DNA of 64,000 nucleotides from Halanaeroarchaeum sp. HSR-CO (lineage in GTDB: Archaea > Halobacteriota > Halobacteria > Halobacteriales > Halobacteriaceae): positions 1,674,001-1,738,000 of the forward strand of contig NZ_CP087724.1 in NCBI RefSeq assembly GCF_024972755.1, in the 5' to 3' direction. The position numbers and the translations under genes are program-made. Shown piece after piece: positions 18,448-27,415 of this stretch. Numbering within the stretch: position 1 is the stretch's first letter; each line of letters starts with the position of its first letter. Under the pieces are notes generated by a model, which searched no databases, had not been told where the DNA came from, and saw nothing but the letters and a program-made list of their open reading frames with translations.

Positions 18448-18552
18448 ATGGTGCCGTCGAGGCCCCGAGCGATGCGACACGGCCGAGGAGTCTGCGGGCT
18501 GCTGGGTCGGATCGGGGGTTCGAACGCGTGGTTGGGGGGACAAGACCGATGA
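18448..18552 (+). CDS. Possible 34-codon leader ORF coupled to cheF1
   Basis: ATG at 18448 opens 34 codons (beginning MVPSRPRAMRHGRGVCGLL) and ends in a TGA that overlaps the cheF1 start as ATGA. A TATA box lies 30 bp upstream, so the ORF would be the first thing on a leaderless mRNA. The peptide has no known family and is Arg/Gly rich, so the main value may be translational coupling. Without it cheF1 would have an unexplained leader of about 105 nt. Confidence 0.35.
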   Translation: MVPSRPRAMRHGRGVCGLLGRIGGSNAWLGGQDR

Positions 18553-19427
18553 GCGAGTCGGAATACAAGATCAAGGACGCGAAGGGGAAGTTCCTCCAGG
18601 CGGTCAAGCAGGGCCGACGGTTGAAGGACGCCGAGTGGACGCCTGGGCGCATCATCCTCTCCAACAAGCGGATCATCCTGTTGAGCAACGACGGGAAACG
18701 GGCGGTTCCGCTCTCGAAGATCGCCAGTCTGAGCGGCCGGTACGACGTGAACCAGACGGTCGCGAAGGTCTCCGATTACATCAGCCTCAAGTTGAAGACC
18801 GAGAGCGTCCTCTTGCTTTCGGTCGGGTCGAACACCGAGTCCTTCGAGTTCGAACTCTTCGGCGCGATGTTGGACCAGGAGGAGGTTCACGTCAAACACC
18901 CGGCCGTGGAGGGTGGGGTCGTCCAGGATACGTCCTACGAACGGGCGCGAGTGAAAGTGAGCGATGGCGAGGACAAGCAACTAAACGTCGCCCTCTCGAC
19001 GGGGTCGTTCGTCCCCATCGACCTGGACGACGTGGGGAGCGTCGACACCGGCAAACAGGAGGTCAACGGAGAGTCCCGGCCCATCATCAAGGTCGAACAC
19101 TCACAGGAGGGGACGAGCGTCCAGAGTTACTTCGCCGGGAAATCCCACGCCATGGCGGTCCTGGAGTCACTGTTCAAGCGAGGCGTCAAGGAGAGCCAGG
19201 GCTCCGTGGAGCTGTCCGAGACGGAAAAACGGGTCCTGATGGGACTGTATTCGGGCGTCTCGGCCTTCGAAATTCCTGACTTCCTCGGAATGGACGTCGA
19301 CGAGGTCGAGTCGATCTACGATCGACTGATCGAACTCGACATCCTCGAAGAGGTGCGAACCCGACGGGAAGTCGCGATGAAGACCCGCGGGCGGAACATC
19401 GCGAGCGAAGTCATCAACGAGGAGTGA
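18549..19427 (+). CDS. cheF1: Taxis adaptor CheF1 (DUF439)
   Basis: A 292-residue cytoplasmic protein of the archaeal CheF/DUF439 family. The N-terminal two thirds hold paired beta-rich modules (TPGRIILSNKRIILLSNDGK and similar); the last 80 residues form a winged-helix-like part (ETEKRVLMGLYSGVSAFEIP). CheF binds CheY, phosphorylated or not, and docks it to the ArlC/D/E ring, so that the motor can reverse. ATG at 18549 follows a GGGGGA stretch and overlaps the leader ORF stop. The stop abuts the convergent cheF2 stop with no bases between. Confidence 0.93.
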   Translation: MSESEYKIKDAKGKFLQAVKQGRRLKDAEWTPGRIILSNKRIILLSNDGKRAVPLSKIASLSGRYDVNQTVAKVSDYISLKLKTESVLLLSVGSNTESFEFELFGAMLDQEEVHVKHPAVEGGVVQDTSYERARVKVSDGEDKQLNVALSTGSFVPIDLDDVGSVDTGKQEVNGESRPIIKVEHSQEGTSVQSYFAGKSHAMAVLESLFKRGVKESQGSVELSETEKRVLMGLYSGVSAFEIPDFLGMDVDEVESIYDRLIELDILEEVRTRREVAMKTRGRNIASEVINEE

Positions 19428-20294
19428 TCAGAGATTGACGTCCTCGATGTGCTCGCCGACGGCGAGCGTTCCCGTCGCCGAGAGCGCCATACCCCCGCTC
19501 GATTCCTCGAGCAGTCCCTTCTCGACCAGGGAGTTGAGGAGATAGGTGACACGACTGGCATCGACCCCGAGCATTCCGGCCAGATTTCCTTCTGTGGCAC
19601 CCGAGTAGAGGCCCACCAGCACCTCTATCTCTTCCTCGGAGAGCGAGACGTCCGCGAGCTCCTCTTTGAGCTGGCTGTACTCGGTTCGGAGGTATCGACC
19701 GAGGACGTTCATCTTCCGATCGGACGTCAGCCCGACCTCCGTCGTGACGGTGTCACCGGCATCGACGTGACGGACTGACAGGAGGGGACGGGAGGTTCCC
19801 CGCACCTCACGTTCGACCCGCTCGAAATGGGAGACCGAGGAGACCGTTATCGCTAACGGATTCTCCGATTTGAACCTGACCTCCGTCGGGGCGATGTACA
19901 GCGATGCGCGTCGAAACGATTCGTCCGTTACCCGTCCACCGATTCGGGCAGGATGTTTGACCGTCACCGTGGTCCCGTTCAGGACCCCCTTGAACAACAG
20001 ATCCATGAACCGCTCGACGACGTCGTCGGCCCCTTCGATGAGTGCTACCCGCTTCTGACCAACCGATTCGTAGGCGACGGTGACCGTGTCCTCGAAAAAT
20101 CGTCGCATCCCGTCTGGGGCGCTACCGTAGGCCAGGTCGAACACGTCGTCGATAGCGAAGGTCGTCCGATCGTCGGCGGTCACGATCACGACCTGTTTCC
20201 GATTCATGAGCACCCGGCCGCGGACGGGTTCGTCGTACCTGCCCGTATCGGGGATGACATCGGTCGTGAAGTCTGCGACGACGCCGTCGGTCAT
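19428..20294 (-). CDS. cheF2: Taxis adaptor CheF2 (DUF439)
   Basis: A 288-residue paralogue of CheF1 with the same layout: beta modules (GRVLMNRKQVVIVTADDR, VKHPARIGGRVTDESF) and a C-terminal helical part (EEEIEVLVGLYSGATEGNLA). The shared GLYSGA motif and the facing tail-to-tail arrangement point to an old duplication. It is the last gene of the minus-strand che cluster. In H. salinarum deletion of the homologues locks rotation direction. Confidence 0.92.
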   Translation of the reverse strand: MTDGVVADFTTDVIPDTGRYDEPVRGRVLMNRKQVVIVTADDRTTFAIDDVFDLAYGSAPDGMRRFFEDTVTVAYESVGQKRVALIEGADDVVERFMDLLFKGVLNGTTVTVKHPARIGGRVTDESFRRASLYIAPTEVRFKSENPLAITVSSVSHFERVEREVRGTSRPLLSVRHVDAGDTVTTEVGLTSDRKMNVLGRYLRTEYSQLKEELADVSLSEEEIEVLVGLYSGATEGNLAGMLGVDASRVTYLLNSLVEKGLLEESSGGMALSATGTLAVGEHIEDVNL

Positions 20295-20338
20295 GGTGCC
20301 ACGAGGTAGTACATGCTGGTGTTCGGAGCCCTCTTATC

Positions 20339-21139
20339 TTAGTCGGATTCCGACAGACGATATATCCTGAGGCGTGGGTCAGCTGCTTCGAATCGCTCTT
20401 TCACGTCGGGAGGAAGCGTCTCCGTCTGGCCCAGAACCAGGTACCCTCTGTGCCCGAGCGACCTGCTCACGGTCTCCAGTATCGGTCGTTTGTACTCGGT
20501 GTCGAGGTAGATACAGACGTTGCGACAGAGCACGAGGTCGAACCCGTCCTTCGGGTCGCCCGTGATGAGATCGTGTCGTCGGAAATCGACGAGGTCTTTC
20601 GTCTCCTCGCTGATGACGATCTGGTCGCCGTCCTTCTCGACGTACGACGACGGGGAATCGAGGAAGGACAGTTCGTCGTCCAGGTCCGTCGTCCGGGTGC
20701 TCGTGTAGACGCCCTGTCTGGCGCGGTCGAGTGCGTTCTCGTCGATGTCGGTCGCCAGGATTTCGACCTGCCGCGGTCGTAATCCGAGGTCGAGGGCGAG
20801 CATCGCGAGGGAGTACGGCTCGCGACCGTCTGCACAGGCCGCACTCCAGATGCGAACGGTCCCGGACGAGTCTGCGAGGTCGGCGACGACCGATCGGAGG
20901 GCCGTCCACACCTTCTCGTCCCGGAAGAAACTCGTCACGTTAACCGAGAGTGTATCGAGAAGTTCATCTCGCTCCCCCGGATCCTCGCGCAAGAGGTCGT
21001 GGTATTCCCGGTACGAATCGCTGTCGGTCCGACGCATCCTGGCCGAGATGCGCCGGTCGAGATACGATTCGTCGTAGTAACTCGATGCGAACGTCGTCTC
21101 CGTCTCGATGAACTCTAACAGGTTGTCGAATGCACTCAT
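20339..21139 (-). CDS. cheR: Chemotaxis protein methyltransferase CheR
   Basis: A 266-residue SAM-dependent methyltransferase that methylates glutamates on transducers. The N-terminal helical domain carries [10 protein letters not shown], followed by the SAM-binding [18 protein letters not shown]; the family usually has SAGCSTGEEPYS, so the motif is a natural variant. [13 protein letters not shown] is the conserved post-motif. It overlaps cheD by 4 nt. Confidence 0.95.
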   Translation of the reverse strand: MSAFDNLLEFIETETTFASSYYDESYLDRRISARMRRTDSDSYREYHDLLREDPGERDELLDTLSVNVTSFFRDEKVWTALRSVVADLADSSGTVRIWSAACADGREPYSLAMLALDLGLRPRQVEILATDIDENALDRARQGVYTSTRTTDLDDELSFLDSPSSYVEKDGDQIVISEETKDLVDFRRHDLITGDPKDGFDLVLCRNVCIYLDTEYKRPILETVSRSLGHRGYLVLGQTETLPPDVKERFEAADPRLRIYRLSESD

Positions 21140-21615
21140 ATGGTTACTTCCTTCGAGTCGACTGTTCGAATGGTCACGTCACCGGTCGTCGGGTCGTAGG
21201 AGACCGACCGGCCGGCATCGCCGCCCGTTCGTCTGTCGACGACGTCGATGCCGAGGTCCGACAGCACCGCCTCCGTCGCCGCCACGTTCTTCTCGCCCAC
21301 TGGTGAACCGTTTCCGATCTTCAACATCGACGCACCGCCGGCGAGTTTGGCGGTGACGTCCGATGGATCCGTCCCCATCGACGTGAGTTCGTCGAGGAGC
21401 GCCGCGATACCGGTATCGACGTACTTCGCGTCTCGGTCCGAATCCGGTGGCGCCTCCGGGAGCATTGCGTGAAGCATTCCGCCCCTGCCCTCCTCGTCGT
21501 GGATCACCACGGCCACACAGGACCCGAGACCACTCGTCACGACTGGTTCGTCGCCGTCGGTGACGGCCATGTCGGCGACCCCGACCCGAATTCGCCCAGC
21601 CGTCGACCGCACCAT
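21136..21615 (-). CDS. cheD: Chemoreceptor glutamine deamidase CheD
   Basis: A 159-residue CheD. It deamidates glutamines of transducers and binds CheC. The catalytic Cys is in [14 protein letters not shown] and the His in [12 protein letters not shown], as expected for the Cys-His-Thr triad. ATG at 21615 is used because family members begin close to [12 protein letters not shown]; the open frame upstream is a cheC shadow. Starts 4 nt after the cheC stop region. Confidence 0.95.
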   Translation of the reverse strand: MVRSTAGRIRVGVADMAVTDGDEPVVTSGLGSCVAVVIHDEEGRGGMLHAMLPEAPPDSDRDAKYVDTGIAALLDELTSMGTDPSDVTAKLAGGASMLKIGNGSPVGEKNVAATEAVLSDLGIDVVDRRTGGDAGRSVSYDPTTGDVTIRTVDSKEVTI

Positions 21616-21619
21616 GGTT

Positions 21620-22786
21620 TTAGACACGCTCCACGCTCGAGATGTCGAGGTCGGCGTCGAGACTGGAGACAAGCGACCTGAATCCATCGGCCTCCGGGAA
21701 GGCGAACAGCCGACAGGTCATCGGCTCGTCGGCAGTGAGGACGACGTCGAAGACGTAGGCGAACTCCTGAGACATCCCGAGTTCGACGGCGATGGATTCG
21801 AGGACGGCCCGTCCCATGTCGTCGACGAAATCCGGCACCGAGTGATCGATAGTGGTGTCGAGCGCGTTCGCCCAGCCGTCCACGAACCCGCTCGCCGTGA
21901 TGTTCCCGATCTCCTCGATCGCGCTTTGTCGCATCGCTTCGTCAGGGTCATTCGGCGTCAGCGCACCGGTGATCGTGTTCGCCGCCTGGTCTTCGAAGAG
22001 CACGGCCAGATAGCCATCCATCGCCCCGGAGAACTGGAAGACCGTTCCAACGTGCTGGTCGGCCTCCACGACCCCCGGGACGTCCTCGACCGGGATGAAA
22101 TCGAGATGGGAAACCGCCACGTCGGTCTCGATGCCGGTCATGGCCTCTAGGTTGGTCGCGACGGTCTCCGCCCCGGCGGCGGTCAGCCGGATGAACGTCG
22201 AGAGCTCGCGGACGTTCACGTCCGTCTCGGGTGACTCGTCTCCAGCGGCCCGAATTGCCTCGAGGAATCCGGTCGGTTCCGGAACGAGGTAGAACCGACA
22301 TTCGTGGCCCGCACTCCCGATCGCGATGTCGCTCTCGAAGACGAACGAGAACGCCTCGAACGCCGGATGTTCGTCCCACCGAGGGACGGAGTCGACGGTC
22401 GAGGGCGTGGAGATGTCGATGATCTCGTCCAGGTGTTCGGCCCACCCATCGACGAAACTGCTCGTCATGATGTTCGCGACCTCGTGTAGGTACTCGCCAG
22501 TCGGCTCCGTCTCGCCACTCGCGAGTTCGGAGAGCACCTGTTCGGCACTGGCCTCGTCGAACACCAGCAGTGCCTGTCCTTCGAGCCCGCCGTCGAATTC
22601 GATGCCGACGGCCGTCTCGGACTCGCCGAAGAGCGTCGAGACGGTCTCGACGGGGGCGAAGTTGATCTTGTTCGTCTCGACGAACGTCTCCATGCCGGTC
22701 AAGGTCGCCAGGGCGTCCGCTGCCCGCTGCGCGCCGGCGGTGCCGATCCGATTGAACGTCCCGAGGGAGGCGAGATCTACACGCAT
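21620..22786 (-). CDS. cheC: CheC-family protein, two-domain form
   Basis: A 388-residue protein with two CheC-like halves. The first carries EYLHEVANIMTSSFVDGWAE (about 95-115), the second SAIEEIGNITASGFVDGWAN (about 290-310); both resemble the E-x-x-N phosphatase helices of CheC/CheX. It probably dephosphorylates CheY-P and binds CheD. In the literature long haloarchaeal CheC-like proteins are also called CheJ. The ATG at 22786 lies 1 nt after the stop of the next cheC gene. Confidence 0.92.
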   Translation of the reverse strand: MRVDLASLGTFNRIGTAGAQRAADALATLTGMETFVETNKINFAPVETVSTLFGESETAVGIEFDGGLEGQALLVFDEASAEQVLSELASGETEPTGEYLHEVANIMTSSFVDGWAEHLDEIIDISTPSTVDSVPRWDEHPAFEAFSFVFESDIAIGSAGHECRFYLVPEPTGFLEAIRAAGDESPETDVNVRELSTFIRLTAAGAETVATNLEAMTGIETDVAVSHLDFIPVEDVPGVVEADQHVGTVFQFSGAMDGYLAVLFEDQAANTITGALTPNDPDEAMRQSAIEEIGNITASGFVDGWANALDTTIDHSVPDFVDDMGRAVLESIAVELGMSQEFAYVFDVVLTADEPMTCRLFAFPEADGFRSLVSSLDADLDISSVERV

Positions 22787-22787
22787 G

Positions 22788-23375
22788 TCATATCGAGTCG
22801 ATGAGGGCGACGAACTCCTCGATATCGGGGAACGAGTAGATGGTCGCCTCGACGTCGACGTCCGGTGCCCTGAGTGTCGAGTCGAAGACCATCGCAATCT
22901 CGTGTTCGCCAGGTTCGACACAGTGATCAACGATGTCATCGCCGCCAGCCCGCAGCAGTTGGGGCGTGGAGATGTCGATGGTTCGGCCGACGACGTCGGC
23001 CCAGCCATCGATGAACCCGCTCGTCATGATGTTGCCGACCTCGCGGATGGCCGATCGTTCCATCTCCGAGTAGCCCGGAGAGTCGTCGGTCTCACCGCCG
23101 ACCATGGTATGTGCAAGCGTCTTTGCACTCTCGTCGTCAAAGACGATGAGCACCGACCCGTGCGGCGGTTCTAGCAGTGGGATATTGACGCCCACCATCC
23201 TGTCGTGGCCGAGATGACGGCCGAGATCCGTGACGTCGATGACGTTGATCTTCGTGATCTGCATCTCCGTCTCGACACCCGTCAACTGATTGAGATGCTG
23301 GGCGACCGTCTCGGCCCCGGCCTTCGCGAGTTCGTTCACGTCCCGTAACTGGCGGATATCTATTTTCGTTGACAT
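22788..23375 (-). CDS. cheC: CheC-family CheY-P phosphatase, single-domain form
   Basis: A 195-residue CheC with one clear active-site helix (RSAIREVGNIMTSGFIDGWA, about 107-126). It likely returns CheY-P to the resting state. It sits between cheA and the two-domain cheC with gaps of 1-3 nt. An N-terminal helix (ELAKAGAETVAQHLNQLTGV) parallels the one opening each half of the larger paralogue. Confidence 0.92.
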   Translation of the reverse strand: MSTKIDIRQLRDVNELAKAGAETVAQHLNQLTGVETEMQITKINVIDVTDLGRHLGHDRMVGVNIPLLEPPHGSVLIVFDDESAKTLAHTMVGGETDDSPGYSEMERSAIREVGNIMTSGFIDGWADVVGRTIDISTPQLLRAGGDDIVDHCVEPGEHEIAMVFDSTLRAPDVDVEATIYSFPDIEEFVALIDSI

Positions 23376-23378
23376 TGT

Positions 23379-25316
23379 TCAGAGAGTGGCCACGTCGAGG
23401 ATGGTTACCACGTCGCCTTCGCCGAGGACGGCTGCACCCGAAAGGCCGGGAATCCCGCTCAAGATTCCCTCGAACGGTTTGACCACGACTTCCTCCTGAC
23501 CCCGTACCTCGTCGCAGTGGATGGCGACCTGTCGTTCGGATTCGCGGACTTTCACGAGCATTCCCTCGCCGTTCCTGGTCTCGCCGGGCACGTCCAGGGC
23601 TTCACCGAGTCGAATGAGTGGATACACCGTGTCGCCGTAGGTTACGACCGATTCACCGTCTACCGATTTGACGGGTCGCATCCGGCTGATCTCGTCGACG
23701 GACTTGATGGGGATGCCGTACTCTTCGCCACCGGATTCGACGAACAGGACCTTGACGATGGCGACGGTGACGGGGAGCGTCAGCGTGATCGTCGTCCCCT
23801 CGCCCTCCTCGCTCTCGACAGAGACGGTCCCGTCCAGGCGGGCAACGGTGTCGTTGACGACGTCCATCCCGACACCGCGGCCGCTCACGTCCGTGATCTC
23901 CTCGTTCGTGGAGAACCCGGGATGGAAGATGAGTTCGGCCACCTGCGAGTCCGGGAGTTCCTCTATTTGACTCTCGGTGTAGATGCCCTTCTCGACGGCC
24001 TTGCGTCGAACGACGTCGTGGTCGATCCCACTGCCGTCGTCGATGACCCTGACGTTCACCCGGTCGCGTTCGCGCTCGGCCTCCAGCGTAATGGTGCCGG
24101 TGGGGTCTTTGCCGGCGGCCTCGCGCTCCTCCGGAGACTCGATCCCGTGATCGACTGCGTTGCGCAGGAGATGCATCAGCGGATCGCTGATCTCGGAGAG
24201 GATCGTGCGGTCGATCTCGACGTCGTCGCCCACGATCTGGAAGTCGATCTGCTTTCCCTCCTCCCTGGCCAGGTCCCTGACGAGGCGGGGGAACTTCCCG
24301 ACGATCTTCTTCATCGGGACCAGACGCATGTCCATCACGGTGTCCTGCAGGTTGGAGGTGATCTTGTCGAGTTCGTCGAGTTCGTCCTCCGCTCGGCGGT
24401 TGTCGACCTCCACGCTCCGTCGGAGTTTGATTCGTGTCGTCACCAGTTGCTCGACGAGGCCGTGTAATTCGTCCAGCTGATCGACGTCTACCCGGACGGA
24501 CTGGATGTCACCAGCGGATTTGCCACTGCTTCCGCCCACATCGCTCCCGCCGTCATCGCCAGCATCCGACTCGGCGTCCGCGGACTGATCGGCTTCGAGT
24601 TCGATCTCCGCTGCCGTCGCGTCGTCGACGCGACCGATTGCGGCGATGGTCTCGCCGACGTCGGCGGCCTCCGTCTCGATCGCCAGGTCGAAGGTCCGGT
24701 CGTACTCACCATCTTCGATCGCTTCGGTGTCGGGTGCGGCGTCGACGATGTCGAACGCCTCCCGGATCTCCTCGAGGGCGAACATTGCATCCACGCCGGG
24801 CATGTCCGGGTCGCCCATGTCGACCTCGACGTGGAAGAGGGGGCCGTCTGCCCCCTCCAGCAGGGACGAGTCGAAGCGGTCGCCGGCCTCTACTTCGATC
24901 GCATCACCAGCTGTAGAGTCCGCGGCGGAATCATCGGCCTGACTCTCGTCGAAGACGGCGCGCAGGTCGTCGATGGTTGGCCGAACGTTCCGGCTGACCT
25001 CCCCGTCGGCTTCGATCTCCTGGAGACAGCCCTCTATCTGGTCGATGCCCGCGAAGATGTGGTCCATCCGCTCGGACGTCACGGCGATTTCACCCTGGCG
25101 CATCCCGTCGAGGAGGTCCTCGACCGCGTGGGCGAGATCAGAGGCGTCCTCGAACCCCATCGCACCGAAGTTGCCCTTGAGCGTGTGGGCAGTCCGGAAG
25201 ATCTGGTCCATGGCCTCCTCGTCCTCGGGGTCGCTCTCGAGGGTGAGCAATGCGTTGTTCAGATCGGTTACGTGCTCTTCGCCCTCTCGGACGAACGCTT
25301 CCAGGTATTCATCCAT
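23379..25316 (-). CDS. cheA: Chemotaxis histidine kinase CheA
   Basis: A 645-residue kinase with the domains in the usual order: Hpt domain with phosphorylated His44 (FRTAHTLKGNFGAMGF), a CheY/CheB-binding P2 region, an acidic Ser/Gly linker, dimerisation helices (SVRVDVDQLDELHGLVEQLV), HATPase (HLLRNAVDHGIESP, DDGSGIDHD, GRGVGMDVV) and a C-terminal CheW-like domain. It phosphorylates CheY and CheB in response to transducers such as the Htr at 45-47 kb. ATG at 25316 shares its last base position with the cheB stop (ATGA overlap). Confidence 0.97.
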   Translation of the reverse strand: MDEYLEAFVREGEEHVTDLNNALLTLESDPEDEEAMDQIFRTAHTLKGNFGAMGFEDASDLAHAVEDLLDGMRQGEIAVTSERMDHIFAGIDQIEGCLQEIEADGEVSRNVRPTIDDLRAVFDESQADDSAADSTAGDAIEVEAGDRFDSSLLEGADGPLFHVEVDMGDPDMPGVDAMFALEEIREAFDIVDAAPDTEAIEDGEYDRTFDLAIETEAADVGETIAAIGRVDDATAAEIELEADQSADAESDAGDDGGSDVGGSSGKSAGDIQSVRVDVDQLDELHGLVEQLVTTRIKLRRSVEVDNRRAEDELDELDKITSNLQDTVMDMRLVPMKKIVGKFPRLVRDLAREEGKQIDFQIVGDDVEIDRTILSEISDPLMHLLRNAVDHGIESPEEREAAGKDPTGTITLEAERERDRVNVRVIDDGSGIDHDVVRRKAVEKGIYTESQIEELPDSQVAELIFHPGFSTNEEITDVSGRGVGMDVVNDTVARLDGTVSVESEEGEGTTITLTLPVTVAIVKVLFVESGGEEYGIPIKSVDEISRMRPVKSVDGESVVTYGDTVYPLIRLGEALDVPGETRNGEGMLVKVRESERQVAIHCDEVRGQEEVVVKPFEGILSGIPGLSGAAVLGEGDVVTILDVATL

Positions 25317-26368
25317 CAGGTATCCCTCCGAATGGTATCGAGGATTCCATCGACGATGTCCCCGGCCGGCAGGACGGTGTCGATGCACCCGGTCTCGATG
25401 GCCCGGGCTGGTATGCCGAAGACGGCACTGGTCTCTTCGTCCTGGGCGATGGTCGCCCCGCCTGCCTCCTGGATGGCGACCGCACCAGCAGCGCCGTCGG
25501 CACCCATTCCAGTGAGCAGGACGGCCGTCACGTGATCGGTGACCGTCTCGGCGACCGACTCCATCGTCACGTCGATGGCCGGCCGGACCGAGTGGACCTG
25601 CTCCGACTGGTCGAGTCGGACGCGCAATCGGCCGTTGCTGTAGCCGGTGACAGCCAGGTGGTAATCACCTTTCGCGACGAGTGCTTCGCCACCGCCGATC
25701 CGTTCGCCATCGGTCGCCTCACGCACATCGTACGCCGACCCGGCATCGAGGCGATTTGCGAACCGCTCCGTGAATTCGTCGGGCATGTGCTGAACGACGA
25801 GGACACGGAAGTCCGCCTCCCGCGGCAGCTCCGAGAGAAGGGATTCGACCACGTTCGGGCCACCGGTAGATGCCCCGATGACGAGCGTCGGGTCCTCGAC
25901 GAATTCCGCCGCAGACGACCGCGAGACACTCGCGCTGGAGTCCCTCGATGTCGTTGTCGTGCGGTGGGCGGTCGGGTCCGCCCTCGCGACGGTTTCGACC
26001 GCTTCGACGAGGTCCTCGCCGTGGCTCGAGAGGTCCGTCGAGATGGTGCCACTCGGCTTGGCGAACGCGTCGACGGCCCCCTTGTCCATCGCTTCGAGCG
26101 TCGCGTCGGCGCCTTTGGTAGTGAGCGCGGAGAGCATCAAGATGGGGACCGGATGACGGTCCATGATGGCCTCGACGGCCTCGATACCGTTCATCTCCGG
26201 CATCTCCACGTCCATGGTCACGACGTCGGGGTCGTATTCCTGGACGAGTTCGACCGCCTCCCGGCCGTTCCGTCCCTGATCGACGACCTCGATGCCCGAC
26301 GATTCGAGGATGTCGGTGATGACGGTCCGCATGAAATGCGAATCGTCGACCACCAGCGCACGGGTCAT
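25316..26368 (-). CDS. cheB: Chemotaxis methylesterase CheB
   Basis: A 350-residue response regulator and methylesterase. The receiver domain has phospho-acceptor Asp53 (VVTMDVEMPEMNG). The esterase domain carries the catalytic serine in VIGASTGGPN, the histidine in VVQHMPDEFT and the aspartate in TGMGADGAAG. It removes methyl groups from transducers, opposing CheR. Its 5' end overlaps the cheY stop by 4 nt. Confidence 0.97.
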   Translation of the reverse strand: MTRALVVDDSHFMRTVITDILESSGIEVVDQGRNGREAVELVQEYDPDVVTMDVEMPEMNGIEAVEAIMDRHPVPILMLSALTTKGADATLEAMDKGAVDAFAKPSGTISTDLSSHGEDLVEAVETVARADPTAHRTTTTSRDSSASVSRSSAAEFVEDPTLVIGASTGGPNVVESLLSELPREADFRVLVVQHMPDEFTERFANRLDAGSAYDVREATDGERIGGGEALVAKGDYHLAVTGYSNGRLRVRLDQSEQVHSVRPAIDVTMESVAETVTDHVTAVLLTGMGADGAAGAVAIQEAGGATIAQDEETSAVFGIPARAIETGCIDTVLPAGDIVDGILDTIRRDT

Positions 26369-26727
26369 GTCGAGAGGACGTTCTCGATGGCATCCATCAC
26401 GCTGGGCTTCTGGAACGGTTTGGTGATGTATCCGTCAGCGCCGGCCCGGACGGCTTTTTTCATCTTCTCCTCCTGCCCGATGGAGGTGCACATGATAACG
26501 TGGGCACTCGAATCGAGTTCCTTGATATCCGATGTGGCCTCGATGCCGTCCCGAATCGGCATGACGATGTCCATCATCACCAGGTCCGGAGCGTTCTCCT
26601 TGTATTTCTCGACGGCTTCGACCCCGTTTTCGGCTTCGCCCACGATATCGAATTCGCCCTCTAGAATCTCCCGGAGGAGATTGCGCATGAACTCAGAATC
26701 GTCGACGAGCAGGACGTCCCGTGCCAT
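26365..26727 (-). CDS. cheY: Chemotaxis response regulator CheY
   Basis: A 120-residue single receiver domain: acidic pocket VDDSEFMR, phospho-acceptor Asp53 (VMMDIVMPIRD), switch Thr/Ser in IMCTSIGQ and Lys in YITKPF. CheY-P acts on the archaellum motor through CheF and ArlCE/D. ATG at 26727 is set by the family start MARDVLLVDD. A TATA-like element lies about 30 bp upstream, so cheY heads the operon cheY-cheB-cheA-cheC-cheC-cheD-cheR-cheF2. Confidence 0.97.
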   Translation of the reverse strand: MARDVLLVDDSEFMRNLLREILEGEFDIVGEAENGVEAVEKYKENAPDLVMMDIVMPIRDGIEATSDIKELDSSAHVIMCTSIGQEEKMKKAVRAGADGYITKPFQKPSVMDAIENVLST

Positions 26728-26753
26728 AGATACCTCTCTTTCGAACAGGGACC

Positions 26754-26760
26754 TAATAAA
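26754..26760 (-). promoter_or_regulatory. TATA box of the cheY operon
   Basis: On the minus strand TTTATTA is centred 30 bp before the cheY ATG, in the 49-bp gap between cheW and cheY. It suggests that the eight-gene operon has its own promoter separate from cheW. Confidence 0.5.
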
Positions 26761-26776
26761 CCCTCCTCGCCAGTTA

Positions 26777-27352
26777 TCAGACCTGATTGTCGGCGTCGAC
26801 ACGTCCGTCACGGGTCTCGGAGATCGCACCGATGAGCGCCTCGATATCCAGCCAGAGGATCAATCTGACGTCCTCGGGAATCCCGTCGTCGTCTATCTCG
26901 CCGAGCGGTTTCCTGATGACCCCCTTGACCAGTTCGTCCGCGATGGCGGTCGAATCGATGCCACCGAGGTCGCCGTTCCGGTCGACCTGTTCCACAGAGT
27001 ACGTCGAGACCTCGTTCACCTCGTCCACCCTGATGCCGATCTTCTGTTTGTCGTCGTCACGGTCGAGCACGAGGATGTTCTCTTCGTCCCCACCGTCACC
27101 GACCGATAGGAACTCTCGTGGGTCGACGACGGCCGTCGTCTCCCCACGGAGGTCCATGACGCCCTCCACCGCGTCCGGGGCTCTGGGGACCCTGGTGATC
27201 TGTTTCGTCTCCACGATGCTGTCGACGAAGTCGATGTCCATCGCACACGTCTCTTCGCCGAGGGCGAACTCGACGACGTGCGCTGCGGACTCGGAAACCC
27301 CCGCCACGTCGACGTCCCGGGCTGCCAGCTGGTCGCCTTCAGGTTCGGCCAT
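26777..27352 (-). CDS. cheW: Chemotaxis coupling protein CheW
   Basis: A 191-residue CheW in the main che cluster. The core VVEFALGEETCAMDIDFVDS and the RAPDAVEGVMDLRGETTAVV segment are conserved. It has a 28-residue N-terminal extension and an acidic tail compared with the minimal CheW at 1553-1951. A TATA-like GATTAAAAT (plus-strand reading, 27375-27383) sits 27 bp upstream of the ATG, consistent with a leaderless transcript. Confidence 0.95.
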   Translation of the reverse strand: MAEPEGDQLAARDVDVAGVSESAAHVVEFALGEETCAMDIDFVDSIVETKQITRVPRAPDAVEGVMDLRGETTAVVDPREFLSVGDGGDEENILVLDRDDDKQKIGIRVDEVNEVSTYSVEQVDRNGDLGGIDSTAIADELVKGVIRKPLGEIDDDGIPEDVRLILWLDIEALIGAISETRDGRVDADNQV

Positions 27353-27415
27353 TGTAGAGAACCCTGTTGGAAGCGATTAAAATACTTTCGCGGCAGTTAT
27401 CAAACGCGAGTTTCA

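Noticed and set aside
25250-27109. Open plus-strand frame of over 600 codons opposite cheB/cheY
   Set aside because: It is antisense to the clear cheA, cheB, cheY and cheW genes, and its translation has no recognisable domain; long antisense frames are common in this composition.
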